Source of the DNA: G039029935 sp039029935
GTDB taxonomy: Bacteria; Chloroflexota; Anaerolineae; Caldilineales; Caldilineaceae
DNA length: 18,848 nt
NCBI GenBank assembly: GCA_039029935.1
Contig: JBCCFC010000084.1
Span: forward strand, 1-18,848
Direction of reading: 5' to 3'
In this document: piece by piece, positions 1 to 6,616 of the stretch
Position numbering within the stretch: the stretch's first letter is position 1
Layout: every line of letters begins with the position of its first letter
Notes under the pieces: generated by a model
Told to the model about the DNA's origin: nothing
Database searches by the model: none
Seen by the model: only the letters and a program-made list of their open reading frames with translations
Position numbers and translations under genes: made by a program

Positions 1-144
1 ATCAAGTTTAAATAATTTTTCACTCATATGTAAAATTTATTCACCTTAATAAAAATTTTAAAGAAACTAAATTTATTTAAAAATGAACATTATAATAAGT
101 TACATCTGTAATGTATTTATGGTCTCTTATATGTAGCTTGATTA

Positions 145-174
145 TTGAGTTTGTTGTCTTAAAATAGATATGAT
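145..174 (+). promoter_or_regulatory. Candidate sigma70-type promoter of the receptor-channel operon
   Basis: TTGAGT at 145-150 and TATGAT at 169-174 are separated by 18 bp, which is close to the vegetative -35/-10 consensus. Transcription would begin near 181, about 50 nt before the first start codon. The surrounding DNA is AT-rich, so chance matches are easy and this is a prediction from spacing and consensus only. Confidence 0.4.
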
Positions 175-219
175 AAACTTTTAAAAAATATACTTAAACA
201 TATACATCATCATAAATTT

Positions 220-223
220 GGAG
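220..223 (+). promoter_or_regulatory. Ribosome binding site GGAG for the first receptor gene
   Basis: GGAG lies 6 nt before the ATG at 230 and supports that start. The encoded protein begins with a short basic stretch directly followed by a transmembrane helix, as expected for a membrane receptor. Confidence 0.6.
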
Positions 224-229
224 TAGGTC

Positions 230-2578
230 ATGCCAGACATTAAACGATGGCGTCTATTGCTGTCAACTCGATTTGCCTTGGCAACCGTTTTGGTTGCTGT
301 CTTGTCCATGCTCATTGTTGCGTTGCTTGGATGGCAAAATGGGCAGTCCGCCATGAACTCATCCACGCGTAATCGCTTGGAAGCCACATTATATGTCCGC
401 GCTGTTGAGGTAGAAGAATATTTTGAGCGCATCCAAAAGCAAGTTGCTAGTCTGGCTCTGTCTGAGACTTTCAGCGATGCGACTATACGTTTTTCCAATG
501 CCTATATTACATTGCCAAAAGCGGAACCAAGCGAAGAGCTCATTGCCTACTATCTGAATACCGTTGTGCCTGAAATACGAGCCAGCACTGTCATTAATGT
601 TGATTTTCGACGGCTCGTTCCATCAGACCCAAGAACGGTTGGCCTGCATGAACTTTATGTTGTTCAGTCAACGACCCTCGACGGCCTTCTCTCTTCCTCA
701 TCTACGTCACCCCCCATCTCCGGCACAGGTGATTCTATTGCGAACGAGAATGACTCTGAAGAAGATATTAGCGATGAAGAACTGAACGCAGAGTTTATCC
801 AAATGACATCTCAAGATGCAAATACGCTGTGGTCTCAAATTCATGATGAGTTTGACGACGTTTTTCGTGCGGCTGCAATGCGCGCCCACTATGACGATTT
901 GTTGCTGATTTCTTCGGAGCGAACAGTTGTGTACTCGGTCAACAAAGGGATTGAGCTTGGCACAAACCTTGCCACAGGTCCGTTTCGAGCAACATCGTTG
1001 AGCAATGTTGTCAATCAAATTTTTGCTGATCCGCATCCCGAGCAAATTCATATCACAGATTTTGACTTCTATCCCCCAGCGGGGAATCAGCCAATGGCCT
1101 TTATCGCCGCCCCTGTTTATCGCTCTGGGCGTTTGGCTGGTGTGCTTGCTGTGCGCATTTCGACACATAATCTGAACCTGATTGTTACGGGTGGCGGTCA
1201 ATGGACACAAGAAGGGCTTGGGCAGACAGGCGAAATTTATATTGTTGGCCCAGATCGGCGGATGCGCTCTATATCTCGCTTTTTTGCAGAAGACCCCAAC
1301 AGCTATGTATCAACGAGTGATTTGGATGGCGAGACAAAAGATGCAATGAGGGCATTAGGGACAACCATTCTCACCCAACCAGCAGACACGGTTGCTGTTG
1401 AACAAGCCTTTTCGATTGACAGAGGGTCCCTTGTCTCAACGAATTATCGGGGAGATGCCGTGTTAAGTGCCTATGAACCGCTGGGGATACCCGGGTTAGA
1501 GTGGAGCATTATTGCGGAGATGAGCCAAGCCGAGGCATTTGAAAGTAATATCATTTTCCGGCGGCGTGTCCTGATTTCTGCTGTCATCATTCTCGCACTT
1601 GTCACGTTTCTGTCGACGATCCTTGGTGAGAATCTTGTCTCGCCTTTGCGCAATATCCGACAATTGGTTCACACGATTCGTACATCTGCGGTCGAGGCTT
1701 CATCAAATCTTCCCTCACAACCCAGCCTTAACCCGGCCAGCCCTAGTGTAATCGCAAACCGCACCGCCCAGAAGAGGGACATAGACTTTAATACAAGCGA
1801 AAGAGAAATGATTCAACGGCAATTTGATACACAATTTACCGCCACACCTCAACATTTCCAACCATTACTCCAGTCGGTCAAGGTATTATCGGATCGGCTC
1901 CTACAAACGCAACATCAACACACAGCACTACAAAACGATGTGAATACGTTGATCAGCCAAATTATACCCCAGCGTGCTCAACGGCGCTTGATGCGAGGCG
2001 AAGGGTCTTTTGTCGAGGAGGTTGACCAAGCATCGGTTGTTGTTGTCCGTTTTAGCGGACTCAATGAACTTGCGACCACGCTACCAGCAGAAGATATACA
2101 AAAAATTGCCAACCATATCGTGAGTGAGCTAGATGACTTAGCACTGTCATATGAGTTAGACCGCGTATCTGTGGGGGCCAGTTATTACATCGCCGTTTGC
2201 GGTCTCGATGCATTTGTGCTTGATCATGTCCGACGAGCAACACAGTTCGCCATCGGTGCGCTCTATACAATCAAGTTGGCACAGATACAACTGCGGAATC
2301 AAAAGCTGATTTCCCCAGAAGAAATTTCCGCCTCGGTGGGTGTTCATACGGATACACTTTTGGTTGGGCTTCTCAGTGAGGAATTTGAGCAACATTATCT
2401 GATCTATGAAGTTTGGGGGCCTGCCGTGAATAGTGCGATGAAACTTGCAATGGCTGCGGAGCCTGGACAGGTACTCATTCATCAGGCTGCGACAGCATAC
2501 CTTGATAGACAGGAATTTGAAGGGGGTCCAACGGTTGGTGAACTTGGCGAAACAGTGCAATTGAATCATAGCTTCTAA
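230..2578 (+). CDS. Cache-type membrane receptor with degenerate class III adenylate/guanylate cyclase domain
   Basis: This 782-residue protein has a transmembrane helix at about 11-34, a long extracytoplasmic region, a second helix at about 447-467 and a cytoplasmic C-terminal domain at about 585-782. The outer region resembles Cache sensor domains of bacterial cyclases (DDLLLISSERTVVYSV, then GLGQTGEIYIVGPDRRMRS) and has an acidic, low-complexity linker near 160-190. The C-terminal domain aligns with class III nucleotide cyclases (VVVVRF, YYIAVCG, GVHTDTLLVG, YEVWGPAVN, AEPGQV). By eye, the two metal-binding Asp are Ser609 and Ser651, and the usual Asn-x3-Arg is Asn734-x3-Lys738, so I expect no cyclase activity. 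It starts a same-strand operon with the MscS-type channel 20 bp downstream and is paralogous to the gene at 4125. A regulatory or scaffold role is inference; the ligand is unknown. Confidence 0.8.
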   Translation: MPDIKRWRLLLSTRFALATVLVAVLSMLIVALLGWQNGQSAMNSSTRNRLEATLYVRAVEVEEYFERIQKQVASLALSETFSDATIRFSNAYITLPKAEPSEELIAYYLNTVVPEIRASTVINVDFRRLVPSDPRTVGLHELYVVQSTTLDGLLSSSSTSPPISGTGDSIANENDSEEDISDEELNAEFIQMTSQDANTLWSQIHDEFDDVFRAAAMRAHYDDLLLISSERTVVYSVNKGIELGTNLATGPFRATSLSNVVNQIFADPHPEQIHITDFDFYPPAGNQPMAFIAAPVYRSGRLAGVLAVRISTHNLNLIVTGGGQWTQEGLGQTGEIYIVGPDRRMRSISRFFAEDPNSYVSTSDLDGETKDAMRALGTTILTQPADTVAVEQAFSIDRGSLVSTNYRGDAVLSAYEPLGIPGLEWSIIAEMSQAEAFESNIIFRRRVLISAVIILALVTFLSTILGENLVSPLRNIRQLVHTIRTSAVEASSNLPSQPSLNPASPSVIANRTAQKRDIDFNTSEREMIQRQFDTQFTATPQHFQPLLQSVKVLSDRLLQTQHQHTALQNDVNTLISQIIPQRAQRRLMRGEGSFVEEVDQASVVVVRFSGLNELATTLPAEDIQKIANHIVSELDDLALSYELDRVSVGASYYIAVCGLDAFVLDHVRRATQFAIGALYTIKLAQIQLRNQKLISPEEISASVGVHTDTLLVGLLSEEFEQHYLIYEVWGPAVNSAMKLAMAAEPGQVLIHQAATAYLDRQEFEGGPTVGELGETVQLNHSF

Positions 2579-2598
2579 CGTAAGGATATGCAATAATC

Positions 2599-4128
2599 AT
2601 GATAAGTGAACTATTTCAAGACCCAGTCATTAATTGGGCTGTATTATTAGCAATTGCTCTACCCATTCTGATTTTGGCGTTGGGCGAAGTGTTGCGTGTT
2701 GCAGAACGGCAAGGGTCTCCAACGGTAGCGAACATACAACATATTCGAACAATTACAATTCCCCTCTTTGTGATTTGGGCGGTTCTGTTCTTAATTCTTC
2801 AATGGAATGCGGATCTATTTATCGTCCAATTTTTGGCCTCTTTGCTTATCCTTTCGGCAGCCTATGCACTTTTGAATGTTTCAAGCAATCTGATTACGGC
2901 GAGTAAGAGCGCAACATCGTGGCTACGACATATTCCAGGGCTAGCACTCCAGATACCAAGATTGGTCATCATCATCGGTGCCACCTTTTTATTGGTGGAG
3001 AATGTCTGGGGGTTTAACCTATCGAATGTGACAACGGCCTTTGGCATTGGGTCCGCAGTGATCGCGCTTGCACTTCAAGGGACAGCGGGGGGTATTGCAT
3101 CAGGGTTGCTTGTTCTGGCCGATCAGCCGTTTCAAACAGGGGACTGGATATCAATTGATGGCATCGATGGGCGTGTTGTGGACGTAAACTGGCGCACAAC
3201 GCGCATTGTTACCAAAAATCAAGATATGATCATTATTCCCAATGCCCAGATTGCGGACACCAAAATCACCAACTATAACCGGCCCAGCTATCTACATCGC
3301 ATCCTCGTCGATATTGACGTTGCGTTTGCAAACACACCCACCAACACCAGCAACATGCTGCTGCGGGCCGTAGACGCCACACCGGGTATCTTAAGTTCAC
3401 CTGCCCCCACAGTCCGTGTGACTCGTGTTGATGATCCGCTCATGGGGTATCAGATAGTCGCTTTTATTGATGACTTTGCCAAGAGAGAGGTCATCATCAG
3501 CGAACTACGCAGCCGCATCTGGTATCAAACACAACGAGATGACGTAAGCCTGCCCAGCCCGGCCTATGATATCTTCCACTGGGACGGTCCCACTGTACAG
3601 AAAGAAGGGGAAGTGACCCAGAGCCATTTGGCGGCAATGCTCAAAGAAATTCCGACCTTTAATCTTTGTGATAATGAATCGCTGGAGGTTTTAGCCAAGT
3701 TCAGCACCACGCGCCTCTTTAGAGTGGACGAAACAATTCTAAACACAGGGCTTAACAACCACGAAGTCTGTATCATACGGCAAGGGCGTGCGCGTGTGAC
3801 AACACCGAATGTTGATGGCGCAATGATTGATGTCGATGAACTCGTCACAGGCGATTTTGTCGGTTTGGGAGATGCTGTGCAATCCAGCACAATGCCATTG
3901 GTGATCGAAGCCAACACCGATTGTGAGGTAATCATCATCCAACGCTTTACTGTCTTTGAAATTGCAACACGTATCCCTGAATTTTCGGCAACATTGGAGC
4001 GAATTAACCGACGGCGAACACAAAGAGTAAACCATGTTCTCCAAATAGACAGTGCGAACAGGGGCATAAGCGCATCAAGCGCAGCCCAACCAAGCACAAA
4101 TGGCCTGGGAGAGATACAAAACCTATGA
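2599..4128 (+). CDS. MscS-family mechanosensitive channel with C-terminal cyclic-nucleotide-binding-like domain
   Basis: The 509-residue product has hydrophobic helices at about 12-30, 52-69, 74-94 and 116-134, then the pore helix at about 141-172 (GIGSAVIALALQGTAGGIAS), which matches the glycine/alanine-rich TM3 of MscS and its ALQG motif. The MscS beta domain follows (QPFQTGDWISIDGIDGRVVD, then IIIPNAQIADTKITNYNRP). Residues about 345-480 look like a CNB fold, the layout of so-called bacterial cyclic-nucleotide-gated channels. The cassette around 418-437 reads GDFVGLGDAVQ...STMPLVIE; aligned by eye to CAP, the cNMP-contacting Glu is missing and the Arg is Met432, so binding of ordinary cAMP or cGMP is doubtful. 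AAGGA at 2582-2586 is a plausible ribosome site. The stop overlaps the next gene's start, so the three genes are probably cotranscribed. Channel identity is solid; gating by a nucleotide or by the flanking receptors is inference. Confidence 0.88.
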   Translation: MISELFQDPVINWAVLLAIALPILILALGEVLRVAERQGSPTVANIQHIRTITIPLFVIWAVLFLILQWNADLFIVQFLASLLILSAAYALLNVSSNLITASKSATSWLRHIPGLALQIPRLVIIIGATFLLVENVWGFNLSNVTTAFGIGSAVIALALQGTAGGIASGLLVLADQPFQTGDWISIDGIDGRVVDVNWRTTRIVTKNQDMIIIPNAQIADTKITNYNRPSYLHRILVDIDVAFANTPTNTSNMLLRAVDATPGILSSPAPTVRVTRVDDPLMGYQIVAFIDDFAKREVIISELRSRIWYQTQRDDVSLPSPAYDIFHWDGPTVQKEGEVTQSHLAAMLKEIPTFNLCDNESLEVLAKFSTTRLFRVDETILNTGLNNHEVCIIRQGRARVTTPNVDGAMIDVDELVTGDFVGLGDAVQSSTMPLVIEANTDCEVIIIQRFTVFEIATRIPEFSATLERINRRRTQRVNHVLQIDSANRGISASSAAQPSTNGLGEIQNL

Positions 4129-6464
4129 CAGAAAAAATGATCACAAAGCCATCTCATAGAGCGTCATCAACCTCAGACCATCATGAAAACATGTCGCAAC
4201 AAAAAGCGCAAACAGATAGCATAAGTACACAAACGCAAGAAACAACGAGGGCACAAATACGTCGAGGGCTTCAGCTTCGACTTACGAGTACGCTTATCAT
4301 TGTCACGCTCATATCAATTCTTGTGATCGCCTTTATCGGTTGGTCAAATGGCCGCACAGCACTTGCCTTTTCCGCCCAAGAAGAAGTGATTGCACTCCGT
4401 GATGTGCGTGTTCGCCAGGTCTATGAATTCTTGGAGAATCTTGGGATTCAGGTTGTCGAATTTGGACACGACCCTGCCATTGTTGAAGCGACAAAGCGAA
4501 TGCGAATCGGCTGGGCAAGGCTGGAGTCTGATCTTGAATCTGGCGAGATTCCTATCTCTCCGTTTGCCCCCACACTGTTGCGGTGGGTCTATGCATCGCA
4601 GGTGACAGTCCCGCTCAATGAGCGAGGGATTCATGATTTTGATGTCGAAACTTTAATGCCCGCTCGCCCCATAGAGCTGTTTATGCAAAGTAGATATGTC
4701 TTGCCCAATCGAAGCGCATTGGCAGATACGGTTCTATCCGCATCGCCTGACATCAGTATTTACAGCCGATACCACGATCAAATTCACCCATACATGAAAA
4801 ACGTTGCCCAGCAGTTTGACTATCAGGATATACTCATTGTCGATGCCAAATCATATCAAGTGATCTACTCGCTGCGTAAACACGTTGATTTCGCATCTGA
4901 TTTGAACACAAATTTGCTGCGACGGAGCGGGCTATCAAAGGCGGTGGATCAAGTACTCGCAACGACCAATCCAGAAACCGCTATTATGGTTGATTACCAA
5001 GCCTATGTCCCCTTGGCGGGTCAGCCGATTGCCTTTGTGGCTGCGCCCATTGTCGATGGGGATGAAACGATTGCTGTTGTGGTTGCATCTCTGTCGATTG
5101 ATGTGCTGGATCGGATTATGGCAACGGGGTTACGGTCGGGCATCCTTGGTGCAAGCCACACCGAGGAAACCTATATTGTCGGTGGTGACAATTTAATGCG
5201 GACAAATTCTCGCTATAATCGTGAAGATTCGACACAATTTCTACGCATGCTTGCTGCGGTAGGCTACAGTGAAGAGGACCGCCGACGTGTCCGTCTGACA
5301 CAGACATCCGCCCTGGTTCTTGACATTGCACATGAGCGCGCGGTGAATACACAAGATGCCACGACATTATATAATCGCTTGAGCAACTTCATTCTGAATT
5401 GGTTTGATAACCAAAATCGCGAACGGGATCTTTCTGTGATTGTTGAGGCTCGGATGCAAGGGGAATCGGTTGGTCAAGGTAAAAATTATTTAGGATGGAA
5501 CGTGTTCACCGCAGCCAAACATGTCAATGTCGATGGGTTAGACTGGTTGATTGTTGCTGAAATTAGTACAGACGAAGCCTTTGAGCCTGTTCGCCTGTTC
5601 AGCAGCAGCATCTTTTTAACCGCCATCATTTTATTGATTTTGTCAACGTTCGCATCCATTTTACTTGTCGGTTTCTTGGCCTCTCCCATTAGCAAGCTTG
5701 TCCATCAAGTATCTGCCTACGCCAAATCCACCTCAAATGTTGGGAGCGACAAGACCCTGTTTGATACATCTGGCAATGATGAGGTTGCGACGACTTCACA
5801 AGAGATCAACGCATTGGTTTCGCTTCTGGATGAGCAAACAGCCATTACACAAACCAAATTGGCTTATATTGAAAAATTAACCGCTGGCTTTGTTCCCCCG
5901 CCACTAGAGAGTCAACTACAGGACGTTGGCACAAGTTCGGCGGCTATTCCATTTGGTACAGCCATTAGCATCTCGTTACCACCACTCAGCATCGAGGCAG
6001 AAGAAATCCATGACTTGCAATTACTTGTCGCGCTCGTTGAAAGCCACCAAGTTTACCCCATAAGCTGGTCTCCATCCCACTTTAACATCATCGTCGGTGA
6101 CAGCGAATCTACCGTAGATAAACGTAGACATATGCAAGATGTCATTAACTTTATTCGCTCAACGATACAGGCGATTATACAAATTATGCCCAAAGACGTG
6201 CGTACTCAGTATGGGATTCATATCGGGGTTGCCTCTGGTCCCCTTGTGATGGCCGTTGTCGGGACAAAGCGCATTGCTTTTGAGGCTTGGGGCGACCCTG
6301 TTCAAAAATCGCTTGTATTACGAGATTATGAAAGCGATGTTTTACAGAGTGGTGAAATACGCTGTGATATAGAGACAGCAGAATTGATTGAGCAGTGTGA
6401 AGATGATCGTATTCAGGATATTCGTTATTATGCGGAACAGGAATACGCGGTTGTTGTATTCTAA
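4125..6464 (+). CDS. Second Cache-type membrane receptor with highly degenerate cyclase-like domain
   Basis: This 779-residue protein overlaps the channel gene by four bases (ATGA), which suggests translational coupling. A Ser/Thr/Gln-rich cytoplasmic N-tail of about 50 residues precedes a transmembrane helix at about 52-72. A Cache-like outer region (YQDILIVDAKSYQVIYSL, and TEETYIVGGDNLMRTNSR), a second helix at about 497-517 and a cytoplasmic domain follow. It shares order and motifs with the protein at 230, including a GW-(Q/S)-NG motif just after the first helix, so the two are divergent paralogues. The C-terminal domain still reads as class III cyclase-like (YGIHIGVASGPLVMAVVG, FEAWGDPVQ). 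By eye, both metal Asp are replaced (by Leu near SISLPPLS and by Ser in SWSPSHF), and the Asn/Arg pair is Gln/Val. It looks catalytically dead and more decayed than its paralogue. A receptor/regulator partner of the channel is the likely role. Confidence 0.78.
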   Translation: MTEKMITKPSHRASSTSDHHENMSQQKAQTDSISTQTQETTRAQIRRGLQLRLTSTLIIVTLISILVIAFIGWSNGRTALAFSAQEEVIALRDVRVRQVYEFLENLGIQVVEFGHDPAIVEATKRMRIGWARLESDLESGEIPISPFAPTLLRWVYASQVTVPLNERGIHDFDVETLMPARPIELFMQSRYVLPNRSALADTVLSASPDISIYSRYHDQIHPYMKNVAQQFDYQDILIVDAKSYQVIYSLRKHVDFASDLNTNLLRRSGLSKAVDQVLATTNPETAIMVDYQAYVPLAGQPIAFVAAPIVDGDETIAVVVASLSIDVLDRIMATGLRSGILGASHTEETYIVGGDNLMRTNSRYNREDSTQFLRMLAAVGYSEEDRRRVRLTQTSALVLDIAHERAVNTQDATTLYNRLSNFILNWFDNQNRERDLSVIVEARMQGESVGQGKNYLGWNVFTAAKHVNVDGLDWLIVAEISTDEAFEPVRLFSSSIFLTAIILLILSTFASILLVGFLASPISKLVHQVSAYAKSTSNVGSDKTLFDTSGNDEVATTSQEINALVSLLDEQTAITQTKLAYIEKLTAGFVPPPLESQLQDVGTSSAAIPFGTAISISLPPLSIEAEEIHDLQLLVALVESHQVYPISWSPSHFNIIVGDSESTVDKRRHMQDVINFIRSTIQAIIQIMPKDVRTQYGIHIGVASGPLVMAVVGTKRIAFEAWGDPVQKSLVLRDYESDVLQSGEIRCDIETAELIEQCEDDRIQDIRYYAEQEYAVVVF

Positions 6465-6465
6465 G

Positions 6466-6588
6466 TAAGACGAATCCATAGAATACAATACATTACTTCC
6501 AGGAAGAGGTAACAGATACTCAGGTCAGTCCAATAGAGTGCATCCCCTTCCTGGAAGTAGGTTGGATAGTTACGCTGTGAAATGGTTT
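6466..6588. repeat. Dispersed palindromic intergenic repeat, copy 1
   Basis: The arms at 6494-6509 and 6544-6559 pair in 15 of 16 positions (TACTTCCAGGAAGAGG against its near-complement), enclosing a 34-nt loop. Each arm is also internally palindromic (CTTCC-A-GGAAG). The outer flanks (TAAGACGAATCCATAGA on the left, CTGTGAAATGG on the right) resemble those of the copy at 9129-9256. It fills most of the gap between the second receptor and the solute-binding gene. It could be a terminator, an mRNA processing hairpin or a relic of a small mobile element. There is no U-tract typical of an intrinsic terminator. Confidence 0.65.
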
Positions 6589-6616
6589 AAATAGAGGGTT
6601 TGAATAGGAATACAAA

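Larger units (their letters stand above)
1..229. other. AT-rich upstream region, no gene seen
   Basis: This stretch is strongly A+T rich compared with the rest of the window and holds no convincing open reading frame on either strand. It ends in the promoter and ribosome binding site of the first receptor gene. The upstream gene, if any, lies outside the window. Apart from a short TTAC-ATCT-GTAA inverted repeat and A/T runs, I see nothing identifiable in it. Confidence 0.6.

Noticed and set aside
3564..4157. A 197-codon open frame on the minus strand inside the channel gene
   Set aside because: It lies antisense to a well-supported CNB-like domain, has a composition typical of a reverse-frame shadow and matches no family.
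230..6464. Calling the two receptors active adenylate or guanylate cyclases
   Set aside because: The fold motifs match, but the metal-binding Asp residues are missing in both by alignment, so an activity claim is not supported.
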